From Paenibacillus sp. GM2 (GTDB lineage: Bacteria > Bacillota > Bacilli > Paenibacillales > Paenibacillaceae), in NCBI RefSeq assembly GCF_900069005.2, contig NZ_LN831279.1, forward strand, positions 2,231,015 through 2,280,893: a DNA stretch of 49,879 bases, read 5' to 3'. Shown here piece by piece: positions 8,920 to 17,527 of the stretch. Within the stretch, counting starts at the first letter, position 1, and every line of letters begins with the position of its first letter. Position numbers and translations under genes: made by a program. The notes under the pieces are model-generated. The model ran no database searches. It saw only the letters and a list, made by a program, of their open reading frames with translations, and was not told the origin of the DNA.

Positions 8920-9743
8920 AGCAGTTTGCGTTCAATATATACGACCATCTGGTACATCGCCGTCGCCACAATAGCAATAATGACCAGACTGGACAGCACC
9001 AGGGTGAAGTTAAACACTTGAAAACCATAAACGATCAAATAGCCTAGCCCGATTTTGGCTACGAGGAACTCTCCGACGATGACACCTACCCAGGCCATAC
9101 CCACGTTCACCTTCAAGGTGGATACGATCGTAGGAAATGAGGCAGGCAAAATCGCTTTTAAGAATACGTCGCGACGTGAGCCGCCAAATGTTCGAATCAC
9201 CTTGATCAGGTTCTGGTCAACCTCGTTAAAGCTGTTGTATACCACCAGAGTCGTTACGATAACCGTAATGGACAGGGTCGTAATCACGATCGCTGTATAA
9301 CCCGCTCCGAACATCACGATAAATATCGGCCCTAGTGCCACCTTAGGCATGCTGTTGAACACTACCATATAGGGGTCCAGCACTCTGCACAGAAACGGCG
9401 ACCACCAGATGAGGACGGCCAGAGCTGTTCCGATCAACGTGCCAAGCAAGAACCCAACCGCCGTCTCAGCTACTGTGATTCCAAGATGCGGCCACAGTTC
9501 TCCGGACAAGGCATCTTTGGCAATTTGCCGGGCGACCTTGGACGGATAGCTGAAGATTAGGACGTCAATCCATTTCAATTGGCCAGCCAGCTCCCATAAC
9601 CCGATGAAAATAAACAGAAGCGCTAATTGCGTACTTAGCACAAGACGTTTACGCCTGTTCTTTTGCCGGCGATGCCTGTGCCATTGATCCTTAATCCAAT
9701 CCTTCTCCTCATGTTTAACCTTCAAAGTTTGTGTGAGCGACAT
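8907..9743 (-). CDS. ABC importer permease (SsuC/TauC/ThiX type)
   Basis: Inner-membrane permease of 278 residues with about six membrane helices. A basic N-terminus (HRHRRQKNRRKRL) is followed by a first helix at about 37-54. The EAA-type loop lies around VIRTFGGSRRDVFLKAILPAS, the contact site for the ATPase, and is typical of the nitrate/sulfonate/taurine/pyrimidine-precursor permeases. Its start overlaps the 3' end of the ATPase gene by 29 bp, which indicates translational coupling. The operon order is lipoprotein, ATPase, permease. The substrate cannot be read from the sequence. Confidence 0.9.
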   Translation of the reverse strand: MSLTQTLKVKHEEKDWIKDQWHRHRRQKNRRKRLVLSTQLALLFIFIGLWELAGQLKWIDVLIFSYPSKVARQIAKDALSGELWPHLGITVAETAVGFLLGTLIGTALAVLIWWSPFLCRVLDPYMVVFNSMPKVALGPIFIVMFGAGYTAIVITTLSITVIVTTLVVYNSFNEVDQNLIKVIRTFGGSRRDVFLKAILPASFPTIVSTLKVNVGMAWVGVIVGEFLVAKIGLGYLIVYGFQVFNFTLVLSSLVIIAIVATAMYQMVVYIERKLLKER

Positions 9744-10524
9744 CCTTCATCCCCCTCTCCTCCGAAGTCTCCAGATCGCGCCATATTTCCTGAAATAACT
9801 CATTGAAGCCCTCTTCCTCTCGAGCATAAAAAGGCTGCAGTGTTCGAATATTGTCCGGGATTTCATAAGTACTCTTCATTCTTCCCGGCTTTGCGGCAAG
9901 CACAATAACCCGGTCGCTTACCGCAATAGCTTCTGACAAATCATGCGTGACTAGTATCCCGGTCTTGCCCCTTTGCCTCAGCGTATCCACAACAAGATCC
10001 TCCAGCTGAAGCTTCGTCTGATAATCAAGCGCCGAGAAAGGCTCATCCAGAAGCAGCAGATCCGGGTCTGTTGCCAAAGTACGGACGAGCGCGACCCGCT
10101 GCCGCATCCCCCCTGAGAGCTGATGCGGGTACTGATTCGCTGTATTCTCCAGCCCCATCCCCTCCAGAAGCTCCATGACCATAAGGGTGCTGCGTTCATT
10201 TAATCTTCCGGTTAATTCAAGACCAAGCTGTGCATTACCCAGAATCGTTCGCCAAGGAAATAAATAGTCCTGCTGCAGCATATAGCCGATCTCGGGAGTT
10301 GGCCCCGTTATCGGCTTGCCATGCAGCAGCACCTGCCCCCGGGACGGGGACAATAATCCGGCAATCAGTGATAGAAGCGTGGTCTTGCCGCAGCCGCTTG
10401 GGCCAACCAGACTGATAAATTCCCCCGCATTCACAGCCAGATTGATCCCCTTGAGTGCAAGTATCGCTTCCCGATCCGTTAAATATAAATGATCCAAATC
10501 CTTCAGTTCTACGACAGGAACCAC
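9715..10524 (-). CDS. ABC importer ATP-binding protein (SsuB/TauB/ThiZ type)
   Basis: Cytoplasmic ATPase of 269 residues. Walker A is GPSGCGKT at 41-48, the signature is LSGGMRQR, Walker B is LLLLDEPFSALD, and the switch histidine lies in ILVTHDLSEA. The DLSEA and GRMKSTYEI segments fit the nitrate/sulfonate/taurine subgroup. It overlaps the permease gene by 29 bp and begins 27 bp after the lipoprotein stop, so the three genes form one operon. No truncation or missing motif. Confidence 0.93.
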   Translation of the reverse strand: MVPVVELKDLDHLYLTDREAILALKGINLAVNAGEFISLVGPSGCGKTTLLSLIAGLLSPSRGQVLLHGKPITGPTPEIGYMLQQDYLFPWRTILGNAQLGLELTGRLNERSTLMVMELLEGMGLENTANQYPHQLSGGMRQRVALVRTLATDPDLLLLDEPFSALDYQTKLQLEDLVVDTLRQRGKTGILVTHDLSEAIAVSDRVIVLAAKPGRMKSTYEIPDNIRTLQPFYAREEEGFNELFQEIWRDLETSEERGMKDVAHTNFEG

Positions 10525-10551
10525 CGCTCACACTCCCTTCCATCCGGTTAA

Positions 10552-11556
10552 TTATTTGGAACTCGCCTTAACGGCAGCTTCCGCAAAATCGTTGTTAACG
10601 ACCTTTGCCATCTCTACGCGTTCTTTCAGTTCTCCCGCACTCTCCATAACATCAAGCAGGTTGTTCCAGGCATCTTCATGCAGGGCTGGTGTTGTAGCGT
10701 AGGTTCCCTGCTCGAGATAGCGCTTCACTGAACTGGTCAGAATGTCCATATCTGTATCCTTGAAGTACGGCGCTATCGTCTTCGCCGTCTCCTCCGGCGT
10801 ATGGGATCCCACCCACATCTGGGCCTTATAGATCGCGTTCGTAAACTTCTGGACGGCATCCTTATGCTTATTCATATAACTCTGCTTGGTCATGAACACC
10901 GTATAAGGCAGCTGTCCGCTCTCTGTTCCAAACGAAGCTACAACATGGCCCTTGCCTTCACGTTCAAATATCGAAGCCTGTGGTTCGAATAATTGAACAT
11001 ATTGCCCTGTACCTGATGCGAACGCAGCGGCTATGTTGGCGAATTCAATATTTTGAATCAATTCCAGATCGGCATGAGGATCGATTCCATGCTTCTTGAG
11101 TGTGAACTCACCAGCCATTTGTGGCATCCCGCCTTTTCTTTGACCGAGGAAGACACTCCCGTTCAACTTCGACCAATCGAAATCACCTGTCGCATCCCTT
11201 GCTACAAGGAAGGTACCATCCGTCTGTGTTAGCTGGGCAAAATTAATGACTGGATCTTCCGCACCTTGTTGGTATACATATATGGATGTTTCAGCTCCCA
11301 CCAGAGCTACGTCTATCGCACCGGACAGCAACGCCGTCATCGTCTTGTCTCCGCCAGCCGTCGTCTGCAGCTCGACATTCAGACCTTCTTCCTTGAAGAA
11401 TCCCTTCTCCAGGGCAACATATTCGGGGGCATAGAAGACTGAACGCGTAACCTCACCGATTCTGATCTTCGCCCCGCCCCCGCCTGCACAACCCGTCAAT
11501 CCCGACGTCAACAGCAGCAGAAGAGCCATCAGCAGCATCGCATTTCGCTTGAACAT
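10552..11556 (-). CDS. ABC importer substrate-binding lipoprotein (NMT1/THI5-SsuA-like)
   Basis: Secreted, lipid-anchored binding protein. A basic N-terminus, a hydrophobic stretch and the lipobox LTGC followed by a Gly-rich spacer predict signal peptidase II cleavage. The mature part has the periplasmic-binding fold of the NMT1/SsuA group: EYVALEKGFFKEEGLNVEL near the N-terminus, then SGAIDVALVGAE. ATG at 11556 (334 residues) is preferred to the one at 11583 because AGGTGA lies seven bases before it. It is first in the operon with the ATPase and permease. Candidate substrates are sulfonates, HMP/thiamine precursors, riboflavin or similar; no TPP riboswitch supports a thiamine role. Confidence 0.88.
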   Translation of the reverse strand: MFKRNAMLLMALLLLLTSGLTGCAGGGGAKIRIGEVTRSVFYAPEYVALEKGFFKEEGLNVELQTTAGGDKTMTALLSGAIDVALVGAETSIYVYQQGAEDPVINFAQLTQTDGTFLVARDATGDFDWSKLNGSVFLGQRKGGMPQMAGEFTLKKHGIDPHADLELIQNIEFANIAAAFASGTGQYVQLFEPQASIFEREGKGHVVASFGTESGQLPYTVFMTKQSYMNKHKDAVQKFTNAIYKAQMWVGSHTPEETAKTIAPYFKDTDMDILTSSVKRYLEQGTYATTPALHEDAWNNLLDVMESAGELKERVEMAKVVNNDFAEAAVKASSK

Positions 11557-11723
11557 GCCTGTCACCTCTTTCACAGTCACCATAAAATTAGGCTTTGTTC
11601 TATGTGTATGCGTGAACTGGGCAAATGGTTAAGTCACCGGAGAGGTGTGATGCCGCTCTATTGTCGAGATCCACATCAGGTTTATCCCATTTCAATTTTT
11701 AGCTGTATAATGTTGAGAGGAAC

Positions 11724-12284
11724 GTGATTTATATACTGATTTTAAAGTTGAAAAGATTTGAATGGGATTCGCTAAGACCTGAAGAAGTGTGCCAGGTTTG
11801 CTTCGAGCCGCTAATACGCATTTACAAGCAAAGAATGGCCGATCATCCTTTAGAAAATAGCGAAGTGATCAAGGAAGATTTTTATAGTGATCTTACCAAG
11901 CGTCAACGGGGATTGTTTTCATTTCACGTATTTTATGATCACGCGGTTGAGTCGCTAGAAGAATTTTATTGGTGGAGTACGTATTTTGGGGCACAGCCCA
12001 AAATTTGGTCGGCAATCCAATCCGGAGTCAACTATTTGGGGGATGAACCTATGCTGCAAATTCTCGATGACATCGGGTTGGTTCTTAAAGCCTACCCTCA
12101 TCCGCGTAATTTGGACGAGTTTAATGTAACGCGTGAAGATTTCGTCCGTAACCAAGCATTGCTGGATTCCACCTCCCCCTTGTTCACTAAATTCAAAGCA
12201 TCCTCTCCCTTAACCCTACAGAAGATCGCAGTTATATTGGCGATAACCTCAAGGAATTCATCGTGTTCGAAGATTAGCTCATAA
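11724..12284 (+). CDS. Unrecognised 186-residue protein
   Basis: No family recognised. The reading frame opens with GTG at 11724, preceded by GAGAGG only three bases away. A TATAAT box lies at 11705-11710 without a convincing -35. The product is soluble-looking, rich in aromatic and acidic residues, with FYWWSTYFGAQPKIW near residue 85 and conserved-looking helices around DEPMLQILDDIGLVL. The C-terminal 30 residues are Ser-rich and low in acidic residues, unlike the rest, which could mark a frameshift near the end. It is followed by its own terminator and is convergent with nothing nearby. Confidence 0.55.
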   Translation: MIYILILKLKRFEWDSLRPEEVCQVCFEPLIRIYKQRMADHPLENSEVIKEDFYSDLTKRQRGLFSFHVFYDHAVESLEEFYWWSTYFGAQPKIWSAIQSGVNYLGDEPMLQILDDIGLVLKAYPHPRNLDEFNVTREDFVRNQALLDSTSPLFTKFKASSPLTLQKIAVILAITSRNSSCSKISS

Positions 12285-12315
12285 ATCAAATGTCCTCTGA
12301 ATCTTTGGAAATATA

Positions 12316-12351
12316 GAAAAACGGATTTGAGATTACTCAAGTCCGTTTTTC
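12316..12351 (+). terminator. Terminator after the 186-residue protein gene
   Basis: Imperfect stem GAAAAACGGATTTGA/TCAAGTCCGTTTTTC with TTTTTC as the descending arm and tail, 30 bp after the stop codon. Confidence 0.7.
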
Positions 12352-12378
12352 TATTCAATCCAAACTGCTTATTAAGTG

Positions 12379-12407
12379 TTGTTTATTTATATCACATGTA
12401 ATAAAAT
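12379..12407 (+). promoter_or_regulatory. Predicted sigma-A promoter giving a leaderless mRNA
   Basis: TTGTTT (12379-12384), 17 bp, TAAAAT (12402-12407). A start seven bases downstream falls at about 12414-12415, directly before the ATG at 12416. No Shine-Dalgarno sequence precedes that ATG, which fits a leaderless transcript. Confidence 0.5.
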
Positions 12408-12415
12408 TATTACAT
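12396..12415. promoter_or_regulatory. Palindromic operator abutting the regulator's ATG
   Basis: ATGTAATAA-AA-TTATTACAT is a perfect 9-bp inverted repeat with a 2-bp spacer. It covers the predicted -10 box and ends one base before the start codon. It is well placed for autorepression by the winged-helix protein encoded next. Confidence 0.6.
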
Positions 12416-12739
12416 ATGAAAAACAATTTAACCGGTGATGAACTTTTAAAGATTTTGGAGGCATTGTCAAATCCATATCGGCTCCATATTATTGCAATGC
12501 TTCGTCAGGAAAAAAAATATGTGAGCCAGCTTGCCAGGGAGTTAGGTATTAGCAGACCCTTGCTCTATTTGCACTTGCAAAGATTGGAGGACGCCAATCT
12601 GGTCAATGGATACCATGAAATTTCCGATAACGGAAAAGCAATGAAGTATTATGAGATCAATCCCTTCAGCATCGAGTTGAATGAGGACTTGATCGCTAAG
12701 GCAGCAAGCAGTTTAACCGTCAGAAATCAATTGCAATGA
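12416..12739 (+). CDS. ArsR-like winged-helix transcriptional regulator
   Basis: A 107-residue DNA-binding protein. The winged helix spans about 8-85: LLKILEALSNPYRLHIIAML, recognition helix YVSQLARELGISRPLLYLHLQRL, wing with AMKYYEINPF. There are no ArsR-type metal-binding cysteines, so it is a sensor of something else or relies on a partner. The ATG has no ribosome binding site and abuts a palindrome, which suggests autoregulated, leaderless expression. The next gene, a small membrane coiled-coil protein, starts 14 bases after the stop and is probably co-transcribed. The pair may form a membrane-linked regulatory unit; that is inference. Confidence 0.85.
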   Translation: MKNNLTGDELLKILEALSNPYRLHIIAMLRQEKKYVSQLARELGISRPLLYLHLQRLEDANLVNGYHEISDNGKAMKYYEINPFSIELNEDLIAKAASSLTVRNQLQ

Positions 12740-12753
12740 GGAGCTGAATCATT

Positions 12754-12972
12754 TTGAGTATTATCTATCCCAATATTATTATTACTTTGATTCCTTTACT
12801 CGTATTTATCATCATAATCTATTATGTCATTAGTATTGCTCGACGAATGGGGAAGCGCGCTGACGAACGGCTGAAACTGGATAAGGAAAATGCACATCTG
12901 CTGCAACAACAAATGCAAGAAGTAAATCTGCGTTTAACCCGCATTGAAAAAATGCTTAAGGAAGTAGATTGA
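12754..12972 (+). CDS. Small membrane protein with coiled-coil tail
   Basis: A 72-residue product starting at TTG (12754), with GAGGAG about 11 bases upstream overlapping the end of the regulator gene. One strong membrane helix at about 6-29 (rich in Ile/Leu/Val) is followed by a basic stop-transfer stretch (ARRMGKRADERLK). A heptad-patterned helix to the end (LLQQQMQEVNLRLTRIEKML) predicts self-association. The tail should lie in the cytoplasm. Similar short proteins occur beside regulators in Bacillota, but no function is known to me. It ends just before a bidirectional terminator. Confidence 0.75.
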   Translation: MSIIYPNIIITLIPLLVFIIIIYYVISIARRMGKRADERLKLDKENAHLLQQQMQEVNLRLTRIEKMLKEVD

Positions 12973-13020
12973 TTCTCAAAAGAGAGTAGTCGCAAAGACA
13001 GTTGACACTTTGTAAAAAGA

Positions 13021-13057
13021 AAAAGGTACGAAACCTTATGGTTTTCGCACCTTTTTT
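13021..13057. terminator. Bidirectional terminator between convergent genes
   Basis: AAAAGGTACGAAACC pairs with GGTTTTCGCACCTTTTTT around a TTAT loop, with one bulge. Both strands give a U-rich tail. It serves the small membrane protein gene (plus) and the carboxypeptidase gene (minus). Confidence 0.85.
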
Positions 13058-13071
13058 CTTTGGATATCCAA

Positions 13072-14589
13072 TTATAATTTGTAAACTTCTTTGTACTTCT
13101 GCTCCAAATAATCGGCCAGGTAGTCTGGATTGAGATCTTCGCCTGTCACCTGCTTAATAATTTCCGCAGGCTTGAGCGATTTGCCGTATTTATAGATTTT
13201 ATCAGTTAGCCAAGCTTTGATCGGCTCCAGATTGCCAGCAGCAATCAGGCTGTCAAACTCAGGCAGCTCTTTGCGAATGGTATGGGCAAATTGGGCTGCG
13301 TACATATTGCCAAGCGCATAGGAAGGGAAGTAACCAAAGCTGCCTCCGGACCAGTGCACGTCCTGCAGCACTCCTTCACCGTCATTGGACGGGGTAACTC
13401 CGAGATAGGACTGGTATTTCTCATTCCATACCTGCGGCAAGTCGCTAACGGCCAAACCTTCGTTGAAGATCATCTTCTCGATCTCATAACGAATAATAAC
13501 ATGGAGGTTATAGGTTAACTCATCTGCCTCAATGCGAATAAGCGAGCTCTCCACGCGGTTAATCGCCCGGTAGAATCGATCGACAGACACATCCTTCAGC
13601 TGTTCTGGGAACTGCTGCTGCAGCTCTCCATAGTAGCGATTCCAGAACTCACGGCTGCGACCGATAAAATTTTCCCAAAAGCGGGATTGTGATTCGTGAA
13701 TGCCCATCGAAGTCCCCTGGCTAAGCGGAGTCCCGTTCAGCTTGGAATCCACGTTCTGTTCGTAAAGCGCGTGACCGCCCTCATGCAGCGAACTGAACAA
13801 AGCGCTTGTCAGATCATCCTCATAGTAATGCGTAGTTATCCGCACATCTCCCGGATTAATCGTCGTCTCAAACGGATGCTCGGTCTCATCGACCCGACCC
13901 CCGTCGAGATCATAGCCGATCTCCTTCAGCATAGCCAGACTGAACTCGCGCTGCTTGGCGATATCAAATGTACTGTCCAGGAAGGACGCATCCGGTCTGT
14001 CCGCAGCTTCTGCAATTTGCTGGACCAGAGGTACAAGCCGATCACGAAGGCGTCCGAAGACTTCATCCAGCTTCTCCACCGTCAGCTCAGGTTCATACAT
14101 ATGTAAGAGCGTATCGTAACGAGTGGCCTTCGGTCCCCAGTAGTCGATGAATTCCTGTGTTTTTTCCACAATTTTTGTTAGGTAAGGCTCAAAGCCGGCA
14201 TAATCGCTATTTCTCTTGAAGTCGGTCCACAGTGTCTCCGCATGTGAGACAAGCTCTGTATATTCTTGGAACTTCTGCGGCGGAATCTTTACGTTATAGT
14301 CATATTGCTCCTGCACGGTGCTAACGAGACGTTTGCCCGTCTGATCAAGCTCAGCGAGCACCTCCGGCCGATTCAAATAAGCTAAGTAAACGCCCATTTC
14401 CTCGGAAGTTTGCAGCTTGAAATGTTCCGTAGCCAACGTACCGATTGTAGCGGCACGCGCCTCGGCTCCGTTCTTTGGCGCTCCGGTTCGCAGATCCCAG
14501 TGCAATAAGGCAACTGCTTCATCATAACTGGTCATTTTGCGAAGAAGATCCCGGAACTGCTCCCAGATTTCCGTCGTTTTTTGATTCAT
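13072..14589 (-). CDS. M32 family metallocarboxypeptidase (thermostable Taq-type)
   Basis: Cytoplasmic zinc carboxypeptidase of 505 residues, the usual M32 size. Motifs in order: DLRTGAPKNGAEAR near the N-terminus, HPFETTINPGDVRITT, the zinc site HEGGH at 269-273 with the general-base Glu, GIHESQSRFWEN about 20 residues later, and a third-ligand helix ELTYNLHVIIRYEIEK. M32 enzymes trim C-terminal residues from peptides with broad specificity. ATG at 14589 follows AGAGAGGTG about eight bases upstream. It is a monocistronic unit ending in a shared bidirectional terminator. No missing motifs. Confidence 0.95.
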   Translation of the reverse strand: MNQKTTEIWEQFRDLLRKMTSYDEAVALLHWDLRTGAPKNGAEARAATIGTLATEHFKLQTSEEMGVYLAYLNRPEVLAELDQTGKRLVSTVQEQYDYNVKIPPQKFQEYTELVSHAETLWTDFKRNSDYAGFEPYLTKIVEKTQEFIDYWGPKATRYDTLLHMYEPELTVEKLDEVFGRLRDRLVPLVQQIAEAADRPDASFLDSTFDIAKQREFSLAMLKEIGYDLDGGRVDETEHPFETTINPGDVRITTHYYEDDLTSALFSSLHEGGHALYEQNVDSKLNGTPLSQGTSMGIHESQSRFWENFIGRSREFWNRYYGELQQQFPEQLKDVSVDRFYRAINRVESSLIRIEADELTYNLHVIIRYEIEKMIFNEGLAVSDLPQVWNEKYQSYLGVTPSNDGEGVLQDVHWSGGSFGYFPSYALGNMYAAQFAHTIRKELPEFDSLIAAGNLEPIKAWLTDKIYKYGKSLKPAEIIKQVTGEDLNPDYLADYLEQKYKEVYKL

Positions 14590-15029
14590 CCCATATTCAC
14601 CTCTCTTTTGGATTTGGGCCCATCTCTGTTCATTATCTAGAAGATGTTATCCAGCTACATAAATAGAACGAACACACCATGACATTATCACAGACGAGCC
14701 CTATAATTCAACGTGACTTCAAGCGGGATACCCCCAAGCTCGTATATACGGCAGATTTATATTTGAAATTTTACAGCGGTTTTCCTGGAAGTGATTGTAT
14801 GGTGAACAGGATATCATATGCCTTCCACATCGAAGCTCATGGCAACCCGGCTTAGCGGATGACCACAAAGGGCCTTCCATTGACGATCCATTTACGGATT
14901 AGCAGAAGTTTTTTATTTGCACAGTTCTCTTGCTGATACTTTTTCAAATACGTATAATTAAATTTTAAGCGGATTTATTATTTGTTGTCCATATTAGAGC
15001 CCCGCTTAATTTGAAAGGAGGTTCACACT
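14590..15029. other. 440-bp intergenic region between divergent genes
   Basis: No coding potential is evident on either strand. The only recognisable element is the carbonic anhydrase promoter near the right end. The AT content is higher than in the flanking genes. Confidence 0.5.
14930..14958 (+). promoter_or_regulatory. Sigma-A promoter for the carbonic anhydrase gene
   Basis: TTGCTG (14930-14935), 17-bp spacer, TATAAT (14953-14958). This predicts a leader of about 65 nt before the ATG at 15030. Confidence 0.75.
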
Positions 15030-15590
15030 ATGAACCGTGTAGAAACTATTCTAGAGCATAACCGCCACTTTGTTGCGAACAAGGACTATGAGTCTTATAT
15101 CACTGACAAATATCCCGATAAGAAGCTGGCTATTGTTACCTGTATGGATACAAGACTGGTAGAACTGCTTCCGAAGGCCATGAATCTGAAAAACGGCGAT
15201 GCAAAAATAATCAAAAATGCCGGAGCAATTATTTCGCAGCCTTTCGGTAGCGTTATGCGTAGTCTTATCGTAGCGATCTATGAGTTAAAAGCAGAGGAAG
15301 TGTTCATCGTCGGACACACCGGATGCGGGATGGCTGCCATAAACTCGGATAGAGTTATCGAAACGATGCGGGAACGCGGCATTTCCAACGAAGTCCTGGA
15401 TACATTGGAGCATTCCGGAATCCGACTGAACAAATGGCTGCGTGGTGTGAATAACGAGAAGGAAGGCATCATTCATACGGTTGGCATTGTGAAAAATCAC
15501 CCGCTCCTCCCGGCTAACCTTCCGGTTCACGGCCTGCTGATCGACTCTACAACCGGAGAATTGGAACTGATCATTAACGGGTATGAATAA
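15030..15590 (+). CDS. Beta-class carbonic anhydrase
   Basis: Interconverts CO2 and bicarbonate in the cytoplasm. The 186-residue protein carries the beta-class zinc ligands C38 (CMDTR, with the Asp40/Arg42 dyad), H96 and C99 (GHTGCGM). It belongs to the short Bacillus YtiB-like group. ATG at 15030 is preceded by AAAGGAGG at ideal spacing, and a clear sigma-A promoter lies upstream. The PatB-like gene starts 62 bp downstream on the same strand with its own strong binding site, and no terminator separates them, so co-transcription is likely. Confidence 0.93.
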   Translation: MNRVETILEHNRHFVANKDYESYITDKYPDKKLAIVTCMDTRLVELLPKAMNLKNGDAKIIKNAGAIISQPFGSVMRSLIVAIYELKAEEVFIVGHTGCGMAAINSDRVIETMRERGISNEVLDTLEHSGIRLNKWLRGVNNEKEGIIHTVGIVKNHPLLPANLPVHGLLIDSTTGELELIINGYE

Positions 15591-15652
15591 CTGCATGATA
15601 TATCTGCAGATAAATAGATCATCTCGCAACTTAGAAAGGAAGGCAGTAAAAT

Positions 15653-16825
15653 ATGACTTATCAGTTTGATGAACAATTCGAACGAAAAGGAACGCTCTCT
15701 TTAAAATGGGACCAAGCTGAGAGCTTGTTTGGCGACCCGGAGGTTCTTCCGCTTTGGGTAGCCGACATGGATTTCCGTTGTCCGCCGGCCGTCATCGAGA
15801 CCGTTAAGCAGCGGGCTGAATTAGGGATGTATGGTTATACAATTCGAACACAGGAGTATTTGGATGCTATAATGAGCTGGTTCAGCAGGCGCCATCAATG
15901 GCAGATCCGGCCTGAATGGCTGACGGATACGCCAGGAGTCGTTCCTGCGCTCGGGATTGCTATCCAGGTATTGTCCGAACCAGGTGATCAGGTGATTCTT
16001 CAATCACCAGTATATAATCCGTTCTACGATGTGATTCGCAAGAACGGTCGCCGGGTTGCCCTGAACCCTTTATTGCTTCGCAACGGCCGTTATGAGATGG
16101 ATTATGAACAGCTTGAGGGTTTAATGCGTAACGGTGCCAAGCTATTGCTGCTCTGCAGTCCTCATAACCCGGGCGGCCGCGTATGGGATCGAGAGGAGCT
16201 GGAGCAATTGGGACGGCTGTGCGAGCAATATGATGTCCGCGTCATCTCCGATGAGATCCATTGTGATTTGATCCTGGCCGACAAGAGGCATATTCCGTTC
16301 GCAACGCTATCGAAGGGCATCGCCGACCGTACTGTCACCTGTCTTGCACCATCGAAGACCTTCAATATGCCCGGCCTTCATTCCTCGTTTACTTGCATCT
16401 CAAATCCCGAGATTAAGCAGTTGTTTGATGCGCAGGTTCAGACGCTTGCTGTAGGCGGAGTCAGCTTCTTCGGGCCCCCGGCTACTATCGCTGCTTATAA
16501 CGATAGTGAAGATTGGCTTGAAGCGCTGCTTCAATATGTACGTGGCAATATGGAATATGCGGTTTCGTTCATTAAGGAGCAGATCCCTATGCTGAATCCG
16601 ATTGTATCGGAAGGAACTTATCTGCTATGGGTAGATTGCCGCAAGCTTGGGCTGAATCCCGATGCTCTGAAGCAATTGATGTATCAGGAAGCCAAGATCG
16701 CCTTCAACGAAGGCTCCATCTATGGCGAACAAGGAACAGGCTTCCTTCGTATTAACCTGGCCTGCCCTCGCGCTCTGCTCAGCAAAGCGCTGGATCAATT
16801 CAAAGCGGCCGTTGAGCGCGTATAA
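15653..16825 (+). CDS. patB: PLP-dependent C-S lyase, MalY/PatB family (cystathionine beta-lyase)
   Basis: A 390-residue fold-type I aminotransferase-like enzyme that splits the C-S bond of cystathionine and related cysteine conjugates. Markers: LPLWVADMDF at 32-41, SPHNPGGR at 169-176 for PLP binding, SDEIHCDL at 199-206 (Asp200 to the pyridine nitrogen), and the Schiff-base Lys235 in APSKTFNMPGL. AGAAAGGAAGG precedes the ATG. The gene lies behind the carbonic anhydrase and is closed by a strong terminator. MalY-type proteins can moonlight as regulators in other bacteria; nothing here shows that. Confidence 0.9.
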   Translation: MTYQFDEQFERKGTLSLKWDQAESLFGDPEVLPLWVADMDFRCPPAVIETVKQRAELGMYGYTIRTQEYLDAIMSWFSRRHQWQIRPEWLTDTPGVVPALGIAIQVLSEPGDQVILQSPVYNPFYDVIRKNGRRVALNPLLLRNGRYEMDYEQLEGLMRNGAKLLLLCSPHNPGGRVWDREELEQLGRLCEQYDVRVISDEIHCDLILADKRHIPFATLSKGIADRTVTCLAPSKTFNMPGLHSSFTCISNPEIKQLFDAQVQTLAVGGVSFFGPPATIAAYNDSEDWLEALLQYVRGNMEYAVSFIKEQIPMLNPIVSEGTYLLWVDCRKLGLNPDALKQLMYQEAKIAFNEGSIYGEQGTGFLRINLACPRALLSKALDQFKAAVERV

Positions 16826-16830
16826 TATTT

Positions 16831-16866
16831 CAGGGGACCCTATCCAGGGTCCCCTGTTATTTTGGC
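16831..16866 (+). terminator. Terminator after the PatB-like gene
   Basis: Perfect 11-bp stem CAGGGGACCCT/AGGGTCCCCTG with an ATCC loop (16831-16856), then TTATTTT. Confidence 0.88.
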
Positions 16867-16885
16867 CTCCATTACAGATGAAGTC

Positions 16886-17527
16886 CTATAAATCATTCAG
16901 AAGACAATACTGCTGCAATGAGCTTCCGGGCAGCGGAATGGTCTTTACGATATGGTAATGATAATGCTCATACATCGGCAAGTTGCTCTCCGTCTGCGTC
17001 TCCAGCGAGCATATTGCCTTTTCCTCCTGACATTTCTCCAATAGAGGCCTCATGATTTGCGAGACATAACCTTGCCCCCGATACGGTTCCTGAACGGCTA
17101 ACATATCCAGATGTAAATATTTATGCCCTCCCAGCATAGAGAGCCAGGATGAGTCCATTTGGCGAAGAATCAAGATGCCGCGTACGAAGCCGTGAAGCCC
17201 TATATAACGGCAGATCGGCAAGGATTTACTTATTGCCCTGGCAATTCCAAGCCAATAGCCCATTTTTGAACGCCATGTTCTCGGCTCCCGTTCCGAATGA
17301 AAGATCAGGGCTACCGCTTCATAGCGCTCCGAGGTTGTTACCAGGTCAGAATAGGGGTATAACATCTCGATATAATGCTTGAAAAATATGTTCAGCACCT
17401 GTAATCTTGACTTCTCGTCCGGCAAAATATGACGGTATAGCGGGTCATCCATCGCAAAAGCTTCGGCCATTACAGCGGCCGCTCTAGGAATGTCCCGCCG
17501 ACCGACTTGATGTAATTTACTACAAAT
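16886..17527 (-). CDS. GNAT family N-acetyltransferase, probable ATT start
   Basis: Acetyl-CoA-dependent acyltransferase with the fold's core at LDMLAVQEPYRGQGYVSQIM (motif A, RGQGY) and the C-terminal MYEHYHYHIVKTIPLPG strand. The first ATG (17470) has no Shine-Dalgarno sequence and removes the beta-1/alpha-1 region. In frame upstream, the sequence QVGRRDIPRAAAVMAEAF reads as a normal GNAT start. The only plausible initiation codon that includes it is ATT at 17527, four bases after GAGGTGG. I therefore extend the gene to 17527, giving 213 residues. The substrate is unknown. It is convergent with the PatB-like gene. Confidence 0.75.
   Translation of the reverse strand: MCSKLHQVGRRDIPRAAAVMAEAFAMDDPLYRHILPDEKSRLQVLNIFFKHYIEMLYPYSDLVTTSERYEAVALIFHSEREPRTWRSKMGYWLGIARAISKSLPICRYIGLHGFVRGILILRQMDSSWLSMLGGHKYLHLDMLAVQEPYRGQGYVSQIMRPLLEKCQEEKAICSLETQTESNLPMYEHYHYHIVKTIPLPGSSLQQYCLLNDL

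Noticed and set aside
11584..11723. Possible TPP riboswitch before the ABC lipoprotein gene (AACCTGATGTGGAT on the minus strand)
   Set aside because: It resembles one conserved TPP segment, but the CTGAGA box and the closing GCG-AGGGA part are missing, and no matching stems were found.
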